A stretch of DNA of 24,326 bases from JBIOJB01 sp044450465 (GTDB lineage: Bacteria > Chloroflexota > Dormibacteria > Dormibacterales > Dormibacteraceae), in contig JBIOJB010000045.1 of the NCBI GenBank assembly GCA_044450465.1, positions 1-24,326 of the forward strand, read 5' to 3'. The position numbers and the translations under genes are program-made. The notes below the pieces were generated by a model. That model had not been told where the DNA came from and searched no databases. It saw only the letters and a program-made list of their open reading frames with translations. Positions 6,789-14,036 of the stretch are shown here, one piece after another (the stretch's first letter is position 1; each line of letters starts with the position of its first letter).

Positions 6789-9173
6789 ATGAGAATCAGC
6801 TACGAGTGGCTCGGCGATTTTGTCGACCTCGAGGGCGTGACGCCCAAGGACGCCGCCGAGGTGCTCACGAGGCTTGGCGTCGAGGTCGAGTCGATGCTCA
6901 CGATCGACCTGTCTCAGATCGTCATCGGCAAAATCCTCGAGCAGGTCCCGCACCCAAAATCCCGCAGCCCGCTCTGGGTTCATCAGGTCGACCTCGGCGA
7001 TCGCGTGCAGCAGATCATCGCGGGCGCGCCTAACGCCGTCGCCGGAAGCCTGGTGCCGGTCGCCCTTCCGGGCGTGACCGTGCCCAACGGCAAACTCGTG
7101 AAGGACATGGCGATCGCGGGCTACAAGGCTGAGGGGATGCTGTGCTCCGCGTCCGAGCTGCTGCTTGGCGACGATCACTCCGGCATCCTGCTGCTCGACT
7201 CGGGTTCGCCCGGCGAACCGCTGACCTCGGTGATTCCAAGCCAAGCGATCATGGAGGCCGAAATCACCTCCAACCGGCCCGACTGCATGGGCCATCTCGG
7301 CGTGGCACGTGAGCTGGCCGCGGGGCTCGACAGGCCGCTCAAGAAGGACTTCATGCCGGCCTTCACCGGCACCGCGAATCCACCGGGCCGAGACCTGGTG
7401 AAGATTTCCATCGAAAACCCAGACCTGTGCAGCCGCTATATCGGTGCCGTGATCAAGAACGTCAGCGTGGCGCCGAGCCCGGGGTGGCTCCAGCGGCGCT
7501 TGCGCGCGTGCGGCGTGCGCCCGATCAACAACCTCGTCGACATCACCAACTACGTGTTGCTTGAGTACGCTCAGCCGCTCCATGTCTTCGACCTGGCCAA
7601 GCTCACGGCCGGGGAGATTCACGTGCGCCAGGCCCGAAAGCTCGAGAGGCTCCTGTGCCTGGACGGGATCGAGAGGGAGCTGACGCCGGAAATGCTGGTG
7701 ATCGCTGACGCACAGCACGCCGTGGCGATCGCGGGCGTGATCGGCGGTGAGCCGACCGCGGTCACCGATTCCACAACCGACGTACTGCTCGAGGCGGCGA
7801 CGTTCAACGGCCCGAGCGTCCGGCAGACCGCGCGTGCATTGGGGATCCGCACCGAGGCCTCGGCCCGATTCGAGAGGGGGCTTCCTCCCGAGCTCGCGCA
7901 GGCCGGTGCGCGGCGCGCGGCCCTATTGATCGCAGAGCTGGCTGGTGGTTCGGTCCACCGGGACTGGGCCGACGTCTATCCGCGGCCCCAGGAGCCGGTG
8001 AGAATCAACCTCAGGCCTGCGATGGTCGACGAGGTTCTCGGGATGCACGTGCCGATCGAGGAGTCCGAAGCGATTCTCAAACGGCTGAACTTCCACGTGC
8101 AGGTCCTGCCGGAAGGCGAGTGGAACGTGCTCCCGCCTGTGTTCAGGCTCGACGCGACGATTCCCGAGGATCTGGTCGAAGAGATTGGCCGCGTCTACGG
8201 GTACGACCGGGTACCGCCGACGCTACCAGGGCGGCGGCGGAGCAAGTGGATCGCTTCGCAGCCGAGCCTTGACCGGCGACTCGACGTCGCCCGCGACGTG
8301 CTCAGTGGCGCCGGGTTCACCGAGACGTGGAATCCCGCCCTGGTTTCCGGTCGCGAGCTCGAGTCGCTCCGGATCGCCGCACACGCAATGCGGGTCTCCA
8401 ACGCGCTGAGCGACGACATGGACACTCTTCGTACGTCACTCATGCCGTCGCTGCTTCACACCGTTGCGTTGAACCGCGACCAGGGGGCCTCAGAGGTCCG
8501 GGTTTACGAGATCGCGAAAGCGTTCCTGGCCCAGGTGGGGGACCGAAACGGACAACCCCAGGAGCCGCTGAGGCTGGCGGCGGTGGCGACGGCGGGCACC
8601 TCGGCCGAGTCCGGCCGCCAGGCCTTCTACGCGCTGAAGGCGGTGCTGGCCTCCTGCGTCCAGAGCCTGACGGCGCCCCTATGCACGTACCAGCGCGCCT
8701 CGGCCCAGCTGTTCCACCCGGGGCGATGCGCGGCGGTGATCCTGGACGGCCGCCAGCTTGGCTACCTCGGCGAGCTCCACCCGGCCGTCACGGGTTCGGT
8801 AAAGCTCGAGGGTCGGGTGGTGGGTTTTGAGATCGATGTCGAACCGGCGCTCGCGGCAGCCGGGGTGCTGCGCGCCCAGCCGCTGCCCAAGTTCCCTGGG
8901 GTCGACCGGGATCTCGCCGTGGTGGTCGAGGATCACGTCACGGCCGGAGCGCTCTTGGCCTCGGTCAAGGAGTCTGGCGGGAGCCTGCTCAAGATGGCCC
9001 GGCCGTTCGACGAGTTTCGTGGCGCCCAGGTTCCGGCGGGCCATAAAAGCATCGCTTTTGCCTTGACTTTCAGAAGCCCCGAGCGCACCCTGACGGACGC
9101 CGAAGTGGACAGGGTGATGTCAGAGATGAGGAACGATCTTCAGAAGCGCCACGGGGCCAGGGTGCGTGAATGA
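6789..9173 (+). CDS. pheT: Phenylalanine--tRNA ligase, beta subunit
   Basis: The protein has 794 aa, full length for bacterial PheT. Domains in order: B1 start MRISYEWLGDFVDLEGV; an EMAP-II-type tRNA-binding domain (about 40-150, with AGAPNAVAG and GYKAEGMLCSASELLLG); the B3/B4 editing domain (about 200-390); B5 (PVRINLRPAMVDEVLGM); the catalytic-like core; and the C-terminal FDX-ACB domain (KFPGVDRDLAVVV to the end) that binds the tRNA anticodon. It forms the alpha2-beta2 enzyme with PheS and clears mischarged Tyr-tRNA-Phe. AAGGAGG at 6769-6775 is 13 nt from the ATG, longer than usual, and is preceded by a hairpin. The stop overlaps cvpA as ATGA. Confidence 0.97.
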   Translation: MRISYEWLGDFVDLEGVTPKDAAEVLTRLGVEVESMLTIDLSQIVIGKILEQVPHPKSRSPLWVHQVDLGDRVQQIIAGAPNAVAGSLVPVALPGVTVPNGKLVKDMAIAGYKAEGMLCSASELLLGDDHSGILLLDSGSPGEPLTSVIPSQAIMEAEITSNRPDCMGHLGVARELAAGLDRPLKKDFMPAFTGTANPPGRDLVKISIENPDLCSRYIGAVIKNVSVAPSPGWLQRRLRACGVRPINNLVDITNYVLLEYAQPLHVFDLAKLTAGEIHVRQARKLERLLCLDGIERELTPEMLVIADAQHAVAIAGVIGGEPTAVTDSTTDVLLEAATFNGPSVRQTARALGIRTEASARFERGLPPELAQAGARRAALLIAELAGGSVHRDWADVYPRPQEPVRINLRPAMVDEVLGMHVPIEESEAILKRLNFHVQVLPEGEWNVLPPVFRLDATIPEDLVEEIGRVYGYDRVPPTLPGRRRSKWIASQPSLDRRLDVARDVLSGAGFTETWNPALVSGRELESLRIAAHAMRVSNALSDDMDTLRTSLMPSLLHTVALNRDQGASEVRVYEIAKAFLAQVGDRNGQPQEPLRLAAVATAGTSAESGRQAFYALKAVLASCVQSLTAPLCTYQRASAQLFHPGRCAAVILDGRQLGYLGELHPAVTGSVKLEGRVVGFEIDVEPALAAAGVLRAQPLPKFPGVDRDLAVVVEDHVTAGALLASVKESGGSLLKMARPFDEFRGAQVPAGHKSIAFALTFRSPERTLTDAEVDRVMSEMRNDLQKRHGARVRE

Positions 9174-9727
9174 ACTTCGTGGACATCGTTCCGATCGTGC
9201 TGGTCGTCGCCTACGCCGTGCTCGGCTTCCTTTCCGGGGCGGTGCGGCGCCTGATCGGCCTGGTCGCGCTTTATCTGGCTTTCTGGGCGGCGACCAACAT
9301 GGGCCTGCAGGCGGGCGGCATACTGCAGCAGGCCGGGATCGTCTCCGAAGTTTCGGATGGCCGGATCTATGGCTTCTTCGGGATCGTCATCGCGGTGCTC
9401 GTGATCGTTGAGGTGGCCACCCAGCTGGCGCACTCGCAGATCCAGATTGCGGCGCTCGTCCTCAACCGGACGATCGGTGTCATCGCGGGGCTGCTGACCG
9501 CCCTGATGCTGTCGGTTCTGGTTATCACCGAGTTCGAGGCCGCCGCGAACCCGTTCGGAGGCCCGCAGCTGGATCAGCTGCAGCAGCACGTTCGCGACGG
9601 GGTTACCTCGTCGCACTATGCGGTGAACGTCAGCGACAAGATCAAAGGGCCCATCCTGGACATCTTTCATCCTGTTCTGCCGTCTGACCCGCAGATCTAC
9701 TTCGGCCCGGGACCCGTCAACCCCTAG
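9170..9727 (+). CDS. CvpA-family inner-membrane protein
   Basis: The protein has 185 aa with about four transmembrane segments: residues about 5-22, 28-45, 65-83 and 100-120. The start MNFVDIVPIVLVVAYAVLGFLSGAVRRLIGLVALY and the later LNRTIGVIAGLLTALM follow the CvpA/colicin V production family pattern (Asp near the N-terminus, GFxxGxxR, and a conserved xRxxGxxxGL). The C-terminal 65 residues are hydrophilic. CvpA was named for colicin V export in E. coli and has been linked to envelope stress tolerance, but its biochemical role is unclear. The ATG overlaps the pheT stop (ATGA), and tyrS follows 9 nt after its stop, so it is cotranscribed with the synthetase genes. I see nothing tying it to translation beyond that. 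Confidence 0.85.
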   Translation: MNFVDIVPIVLVVAYAVLGFLSGAVRRLIGLVALYLAFWAATNMGLQAGGILQQAGIVSEVSDGRIYGFFGIVIAVLVIVEVATQLAHSQIQIAALVLNRTIGVIAGLLTALMLSVLVITEFEAAANPFGGPQLDQLQQHVRDGVTSSHYAVNVSDKIKGPILDIFHPVLPSDPQIYFGPGPVNP

Positions 9728-9736
9728 GCACTGCGG

Positions 9737-10897
9737 TTGAGCGCGGAATTCTTCGAGCGCCTGCGCCGGCGGGCGGTCGAGGTGCACGTCGCGGACCATC
9801 TGAAGTCCCGCCTCGCCCGCGGCGACAAGCTCAGGGTCAAGCTGGGGCTGGATCCCACTGCGCCGGACATTCACGTGGGCCACCTCGTGGTGCTCGACAT
9901 GCTGCGTGCGTTTCAGGACGACGGACATGTCGTCGTCTTGATCATCGGGGATTACACCGCGATGATCGGAGATCCGAGCGGCCGGTCGGAGACACGCCCG
10001 ATGCTGACTCGCGATCAGGTCGACGCCAACGCCAAGACGTATTTCGACCAGGCATTCAAGGTCCTCAACCCCGCCACCACCGAGTTGCACGGCAACGCCG
10101 AATGGCTGGCGCGATTGGACGCCGCGGACATTCTCAAGCTGCTCGGGAAGGCCACTCTTCAGCAGGTGCTCCAGCGCGAGGATTTTTCTGAGCGTATGAA
10201 GGCGGGCACTCCGATCGGAGCTCATGAGCTGCTGTACCCGTTCAACCAGGCCTACGACTCCGTCGCTGTCCGGGCGGACGTGGAGATCGGCGGCACCGAC
10301 CAGCTCTTCAATCTTCTATTTGGGCGCGAGATCCAGAAGGCCTATGGGCAGGAGCCGCAGGACGTCGCCGTCTTCCCGCTTCTCGAAGGGCTCGACGGCG
10401 AGCAGAAGATGTCGAAGTCCCTGGGCAATTACATCGGCATCAGCGAGGCGCCGGAGCAGATCTACGGCAAGACCATGTCGATTCCCGACCGGCTGACCGA
10501 GAAGTACATCCGCCTCGTGTCGGGGTTGGACGAGCACCAGCAGGCCGAAGTGCTGGCGCTCAAGCCGCGCGACGCGAAGGCCGCCCTGGCAAAGCAGATC
10601 GTCCGCAGGCTCGATGGTGACGAGGCGGCGGCTCGTGCGGAAGAGGACTTCAACGTCAAGTTCCGCAAGCGGGAGATTCCCGAGGACCTGGTCGAGCACC
10701 TCGCTTCCGAGCCGGCCGATCTCGTCGGGACTCTGGTCGAGGCAGGCCTCGCGAAGAGCAGGGGTGAGGCGCGCCGCCTGGTCGAGCAGGGCGGCGTGCG
10801 GATCAACGGCGAGAAGGTAGGCCCGGACGCCAGCGTCAAGAGCGGCGATGTGCTGCAGGCCGGCAAGAGAAACTTCGTTCGAATCCGGACGCGATAG
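9737..10897 (+). CDS. tyrS: Tyrosine--tRNA ligase, TyrZ-like subclass
   Basis: The protein has 386 aa; a class I synthetase charging tRNA-Tyr. The HIGH motif appears as HVGH (residues 46-49) within GLDPTAPDIHVGHLVVL, and the KMSKS loop is exact at residues 224-228. IIGDYTAMIGDPSGRSETRP places it in the second bacterial TyrRS subclass (TyrZ type) rather than the E. coli TyrS type. The C-terminus (about 320-383) is an S4 RNA-binding domain (EAGLAKSRGEARRLVEQGGVRINGEKV). The start is TTG at 9737 with a weak ribosome site; SAEFFERLRRRA fits the family N-terminus. The stop TAG forms part of a TAGAAT hexamer that may be the -10 of the next transcription unit. Confidence 0.96.
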   Translation: MSAEFFERLRRRAVEVHVADHLKSRLARGDKLRVKLGLDPTAPDIHVGHLVVLDMLRAFQDDGHVVVLIIGDYTAMIGDPSGRSETRPMLTRDQVDANAKTYFDQAFKVLNPATTELHGNAEWLARLDAADILKLLGKATLQQVLQREDFSERMKAGTPIGAHELLYPFNQAYDSVAVRADVEIGGTDQLFNLLFGREIQKAYGQEPQDVAVFPLLEGLDGEQKMSKSLGNYIGISEAPEQIYGKTMSIPDRLTEKYIRLVSGLDEHQQAEVLALKPRDAKAALAKQIVRRLDGDEAAARAEEDFNVKFRKREIPEDLVEHLASEPADLVGTLVEAGLAKSRGEARRLVEQGGVRINGEKVGPDASVKSGDVLQAGKRNFVRIRTR

Positions 10898-10900
10898 AAT
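10895..10900 (+). promoter_or_regulatory. Candidate -10 element upstream of the yebC leader ORF
   Basis: TAGAAT differs from TATAAT at one position and overlaps the tyrS stop codon. It ends 10 nt before an ATG at 10911, so a transcript starting about 6-7 nt downstream would be nearly leaderless. No good -35 is visible at 17 nt. Confidence 0.35.
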
Positions 10901-10910
10901 CACCGAAAGC

Positions 10911-10994
10911 ATGTTCCCACCCCCGGAAATCTTCGATTTCCCGGGGACCCCGAGTGATTTTTCTCTCAGCAGCTCGGGGCTCCGGTACGCCTGA
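10911..10994 (+). CDS. Candidate leader peptide of yebC with a PPP motif
   Basis: A 27-codon ORF begins MFPPPEIFDF and ends LRYA. Codons 3-5 are Pro-Pro-Pro (CCA CCC CCG, 10917-10925). Its TGA (10992-10994) shares the A with the yebC ATG as TGATG, a common reinitiation arrangement. It is in a different frame from yebC, so it is not an N-terminal extension. Two inverted repeats (10921-10946, 10948-10979) lie inside it. No Shine-Dalgarno precedes its ATG, but a TAGAAT hexamer ends 10 nt upstream, which fits leaderless initiation. In high-GC DNA a short ORF like this can arise by chance and its codon choice is not strongly coding-like, so it remains a candidate. Confidence 0.35.
   Translation: MFPPPEIFDFPGTPSDFSLSSSGLRYA
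10921..10946 (+). promoter_or_regulatory. Hairpin 1 in the yebC leader
   Basis: CCCCGGAAATC (10921-10931) pairs with GATTTCCCGGGG (10935-10946): 11 base pairs with a single bulged G around the loop TTC. Its left arm overlaps the Pro codons of the leader ORF, so a ribosome halted there would prevent it from forming. The right arm could instead pair with CTCCGG at 10980-10985, next to the yebC start. A short T-run (10958-10962) lies too far downstream for a simple intrinsic terminator. Confidence 0.55.
10948..10979 (+). promoter_or_regulatory. Hairpin 2 in the yebC leader
   Basis: CCCCGAG (10948-10954) and CTCGGGG (10973-10979) form a perfect 7-bp stem with an 18-nt loop, ending 14 nt before the yebC ATG in the region where a ribosome binding site would lie. 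Together with hairpin 1 it may hold yebC closed unless the leader ORF is translated. Confidence 0.45.
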
Positions 10995-11749
10995 TGTCTG
11001 GCCACTCCAAGTGGGCTGGGATCAAGCACAAAAAGGCGATCGTTGACGCCAAGCGCGGCCAGGCGTTCACCCGTGCGAGCCGCGAGATAACGATCGCCGC
11101 CAAGGAAGGCGGCGGCAACTCGGACGGAAATTTCCGCCTCCGCCTGGCTATGCAGAAGGCGCGAGAGATCAACATGCCGGCGGACCGGATCCAGGCGGCC
11201 ATCAAGCGTGGCACCGGGGAGCTGGCCGGAGAGAGGCTCGAAGAGATTCGCTATGAAGGCTATGGGCCGTCGGGTGTCGCGGTCATGGTCGACGCGGTCA
11301 CGGACAACCGCAACCGAACGAGCGCATCGCTCAGGCACCGATTCTCGAAGCTGGGTGGCAACCTCGGCGAGACGAACTCGGTGGGGTGGATGTTCGAGCG
11401 CAAGGGCGTGATCACCGCGAATGCCGGCAAGACCGACCCGGAGGAGATCGGGCTCGCGGCCATCGAGGCTGGTGCCGACGACGTGCAGGTCGACGGGCGC
11501 TCGATCGAGATCAGCACGCCGCCGGCCACCTTCGAACGGGTGAAGGCCGCGATGGAGCCGCTCGGCGTCTCGATTGAAAACGCCGAGATCACGATGCAGC
11601 CGAAGCAGACGGTGCCGGTCGGCGAAGACAAGGCGGCCGCGGTGCTCCGGCTCATGGAGTCACTCGAAGAGGACGACGACGTCCAGCAGGTCTACGCCAA
11701 CTTCGACATCCCAACCGACGTCCTAGAACGCGTCTCCGCACAGGTATGA
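10994..11749 (+). CDS. yebC: YebC/TACO1-family protein
   Basis: The protein has 251 aa, full length. It starts MSGHSKWAGIKHKKAIVDAKRG, the universal YebC N-terminus, and carries NMPADRIQAAIKRGTG, YEGYGPSGVAVMVDAVTDNRNRT and GGNLGETNSVGWMFERKG. The family is annotated as a transcriptional regulator. As I recall recent work, its mitochondrial member TACO1 and bacterial YebC act on the ribosome, easing synthesis of polyproline stretches. No Shine-Dalgarno precedes the ATG, which overlaps the stop of a short PPP-containing leader ORF, so expression may depend on coupling. Its place before ruvC is a conserved bacterial arrangement. It ends directly against an ATG (11750) that opens a longer form of ruvC. 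Confidence 0.96.
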   Translation: MSGHSKWAGIKHKKAIVDAKRGQAFTRASREITIAAKEGGGNSDGNFRLRLAMQKAREINMPADRIQAAIKRGTGELAGERLEEIRYEGYGPSGVAVMVDAVTDNRNRTSASLRHRFSKLGGNLGETNSVGWMFERKGVITANAGKTDPEEIGLAAIEAGADDVQVDGRSIEISTPPATFERVKAAMEPLGVSIENAEITMQPKQTVPVGEDKAAAVLRLMESLEEDDDVQQVYANFDIPTDVLERVSAQV

Positions 11750-11827
11750 ATGAGATCCGATGAGACATCGCCCCTAGGCCGGGCCAAGGCCCCCAACGCT
11801 CCGCTTGCTCCTCAAGCCACGCGTAGC

Positions 11828-12313
11828 GTGAACAAGCTGATCCTTGGCATCGACCCCGGGCTCGCAGGAACAGGATTCGCCCTGTTGTCTGAACCCAACC
11901 TCGTGCTCTCCTGCAGCACCGTGGTCACCATTCCCGGGCGCGACGGGGCCCGCCTGCTCACGATCACCAACCATCTGCGGGCCTTGCTGTTGGAGCACCG
12001 GCCCGCCGAAGCCTCGATCGAGGAAATCTTCATGGGCCGCAACGCCACCAGCGCGGTGGCCGTGGCCCAGGCTCGCGGGGCGATCCTGACCGTGCTCGAG
12101 GAGTGCGGAGTGCCGGTCTTCGAGTACAAGCCGAGCCAGGTCAAGGTCATCCTCACGGGCTACGGCAACGCCGACAAGGGCCAGATCGCGCGGATGCTCG
12201 CGGCGCAGGTGAAGGTACCGGAGGGCCGGCTCGACGACCACGCGCGCGACGCGATCGCCATCGCGCTCTGCCACGCCCGGAGCCGCCGCTTCGCGAAGGC
12301 AATGGTGACGTGA
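11828..12313 (+). CDS. ruvC: Holliday junction endonuclease RuvC
   Basis: 161 aa from GTG at 11828. RuvC is the dimeric resolvase that cuts Holliday junctions in the RuvABC complex. Acidic active-site residues are visible: Asp9 in LGIDPG, Glu65 in SIEEIFMG, and the C-terminal pair in DDHARDAIAIALCH, with His138 and Asp141. His in place of the first Asp of the E. coli pair is known in the Thermus enzyme. The frame is open to an ATG at 11750, directly after the yebC stop, which would add 26 residues rich in Pro, Ala and Arg. I favour 11828 because MNKLILGIDPG matches the family start, but neither site has a good Shine-Dalgarno. The stop overlaps ruvA as GTGA. Confidence 0.93.
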   Translation: MNKLILGIDPGLAGTGFALLSEPNLVLSCSTVVTIPGRDGARLLTITNHLRALLLEHRPAEASIEEIFMGRNATSAVAVAQARGAILTVLEECGVPVFEYKPSQVKVILTGYGNADKGQIARMLAAQVKVPEGRLDDHARDAIAIALCHARSRRFAKAMVT

Positions 12314-12921
12314 TAGCCCACCTCGCGGGCGTCGTTCGCCGCGCGGGCGCCGACTTCGTGGTCCTCGACGTTGGCGGCGTTGGTTACATGGTCGCGGTTG
12401 GATCCGGAACCAGGCAGCAGCTGCCTCCCCCTGGAGGCGACACCGAGCTTCACATCCACACCCATGTACGCGAGGACCAGCTCGCCTTGTATGGCTTCGT
12501 CTCGGTGGAGGAGCTCGATCTTTTCGAGATGCTGATCCAGGTCGACGGAGTCGGCCCCAAGGTCGGGCTGAACATTCTCAGCGCGTCGAGCCTCGAGGTT
12601 TTGAAGCGCGCCATCGTCAGCGAAGACACGGGACCGATCCGGCGTGCGTCGGGAGTCGGGCCTCGCACCGCCGCGAAGGTCATCATCGAGCTGAAGCCGC
12701 GCCTAGACGCGGCCGGTGTGTTCGAAGCGGTGCCGCGGGCTGCGGCGCTGTCCGGCGATGGCGCGGTGCCAAAGGCGGTCGACTCGGCGCTGCGCAACCT
12801 TGGTTACTCGGCTCAGGAGGCTCGGGTGGGGATCGAGTCGGTCGACTGGAAGTCGAACCCAACCACCGAGGATGCGCTGGCCACCGCCCTCAAAGCCCTC
12901 GGGCAGGGGGTGCGGCGGTGA
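12310..12921 (+). CDS. ruvA: Holliday junction branch migration protein RuvA
   Basis: The protein has 203 aa; a tetrameric junction-binding protein that loads RuvB. The GTG at 12310 begins MIAHLAGVVRRAGADFVVLDVGGVGYMV, the OB-fold domain I. Domain II follows with helix-hairpin-helix signatures VDGVGPKVGLNIL and SGVGPRTAAKVIIELK. A flexible linker (about 135-150) leads to domain III (VDSALRNLGYSAQEAR onward), which contacts RuvB. The start overlaps the ruvC stop and its own stop overlaps the ruvB GTG, both as GTGA, so ruvC, ruvA and ruvB are translationally coupled. Confidence 0.96.
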   Translation: MIAHLAGVVRRAGADFVVLDVGGVGYMVAVGSGTRQQLPPPGGDTELHIHTHVREDQLALYGFVSVEELDLFEMLIQVDGVGPKVGLNILSASSLEVLKRAIVSEDTGPIRRASGVGPRTAAKVIIELKPRLDAAGVFEAVPRAAALSGDGAVPKAVDSALRNLGYSAQEARVGIESVDWKSNPTTEDALATALKALGQGVRR

Positions 12922-13940
12922 GCGGGGATCCCATCCTGGACGCGCGTACCGACGACGAGCAGTTCGACCTCACGCTGCGCCCTCGCCTGCTCGACGACTA
13001 CGTCGGCCAGGAGCAGGTGCGCGAGAACCTGAGCATTCTCCTGGAGGCGGCCCGGCGTCGCGGCGAGCCGGTCGAGCACGTGCTTCTTTGCGGTCCTCCA
13101 GGGCTGGGCAAGACGACGCTCGCGCACATCATCGCCAACGAGCTGGGAGTTGCCATCAAGGTGAGCTCGGGGCCTGCCATCGATCACCAGGGTGCCCTGG
13201 GGTCGATCCTCCTCAACCTCAGCAGCAAGGACGTCTTCTTCATCGACGAGATTCATCGCTTGAACAACGTCGTCGAAGAGTCGCTTTACCCGGCGCTCGA
13301 GGACTTTCGTTTCGACGCGGTGCTCGGGAAGGGAGTGGGGGCGAGCGCCGCGACACTTCCGCTTCCTCACTTCACCTGCGTAGGCGCCACCACCCGCCAG
13401 GGCCTGCTCAGCGGTCCGCTGCGAGACCGCTTCGGCGCGGTCTACCGCCTTGAGTTCTACACCAAGAGCGAGCTGGAGCGGATCGTGACCCGCTCGGCGC
13501 GAATCCTCGACATCGAGATCCACGAGGAGGCGGTCTCCGAGATCGCGCGCCGGGCCAGGGGCACCCCTCGCATCGCGAATCGCCTTCTGCGCAGGGTGCG
13601 CGACTTCGCGCAGGTCCGCGGAGACGGCCGGGCGAACATCGACACCACCAAGCAGGCGCTGGCCATGCTCGAGATCGACGAGATCGGCCTTGAACCTCTT
13701 GATCGCCAGCTGCTCGAGACCGTGATCCTCAAGTTCAAGGGCGGTCCGGTGGGCCTCGACACGATAGCCACGTCGCTTTCCGAGGAGCCAGAAACCATCG
13801 AAGACGTCCACGAGCCCTACCTGATCCAGGTTGGGTTTCTGGCGCGGACCGCGCGAGGACGTGTCGCGACCGAGCTCGCGTACCGACACCTTGGCCTCAC
13901 TCCACCCGACCCGGGGCCCCAGCAACCTCGCCTCCTCTAG
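12918..13940 (+). CDS. ruvB: Holliday junction branch migration ATPase RuvB
   Basis: The protein has 340 aa; an AAA+ hexameric motor that drives branch migration. Walker A GPPGLGKT is at residues 59-66 and Walker B DEIH at 110-113. GATTRQGLLSGPLRDRFG carries the sensor 1 region and arginine finger. The C-terminal winged helix includes GLDTIATSLSEEPETIEDVHEPYLIQVGF. N-terminal RPRLLDDYVGQEQV is typical. The GTG start at 12918 overlaps the ruvA stop (GTGA). No T-tract terminator follows; a GC-rich inverted repeat lies in the 96-nt gap before secD. Confidence 0.97.
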   Translation: MSGDPILDARTDDEQFDLTLRPRLLDDYVGQEQVRENLSILLEAARRRGEPVEHVLLCGPPGLGKTTLAHIIANELGVAIKVSSGPAIDHQGALGSILLNLSSKDVFFIDEIHRLNNVVEESLYPALEDFRFDAVLGKGVGASAATLPLPHFTCVGATTRQGLLSGPLRDRFGAVYRLEFYTKSELERIVTRSARILDIEIHEEAVSEIARRARGTPRIANRLLRRVRDFAQVRGDGRANIDTTKQALAMLEIDEIGLEPLDRQLLETVILKFKGGPVGLDTIATSLSEEPETIEDVHEPYLIQVGFLARTARGRVATELAYRHLGLTPPDPGPQQPRLL

Positions 13941-13970
13941 GCGCCACACCCGTCCGGGGAGCCAGCTGAG

Positions 13971-14003
13971 GCCCGCCCGAAGCCCGGTCGGCATGAGGCG
14001 GGC
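13971..14003 (+). repeat. GC-rich inverted repeat between ruvB and secD
   Basis: GCCCGCC (13971-13977) and GGCGGGC (13997-14003) form a perfect 7-bp stem with a 19-nt loop, extendable by GAG/CTC if one G is bulged. No T-run follows, so it is a weak terminator candidate at best. It separates the ruv genes from the probable secD promoter. Confidence 0.35.
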
Positions 14004-14019
14004 GCTCATGTGTAGGCCG

Positions 14020-14025
14020 TAGACT
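14020..14025 (+). promoter_or_regulatory. Candidate -10 element for secD
   Basis: TAGACT fits a TANNNT-type -10 and ends 11 nt before the secD GTG at 14037. A transcript starting about 6-7 nt downstream would carry only a few untranslated bases. No -35 is recognisable and no Shine-Dalgarno precedes the GTG, which fits a leaderless or near-leaderless mRNA. Confidence 0.3.
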
Positions 14026-14036
14026 GATCGGCTGCC

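Noticed and set aside
6697..6792. 31-codon ORF between pheS and pheT whose TGA overlaps the pheT ATG as ATGA
   Set aside because: Any ATG followed by A creates this overlap, and stops are rare in GC-rich DNA. The peptide has no Phe codon, so a PheRS attenuation leader is not supported, and no start signal precedes it.
6732..10946. A shared palindromic repeat family (both the pheT and yebC hairpins contain GAAATC/GATTTC)
   Set aside because: Only the six-base core is shared; loops and flanks differ and no third copy was found in the window.
11750..11827. 26-residue N-terminal extension of ruvC from ATG 11750
   Set aside because: It would couple neatly to the yebC stop, but the residues are Pro/Ala/Arg-rich and absent from the RuvC fold, which begins at MNKLILGIDPG. 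Kept as an alternative in the ruvC entry.
12813..14009. 398-codon minus-strand open frame antisense to ruvB
   Set aside because: It mirrors the codon structure of ruvB, shows no domain, and has a charged random-like composition.
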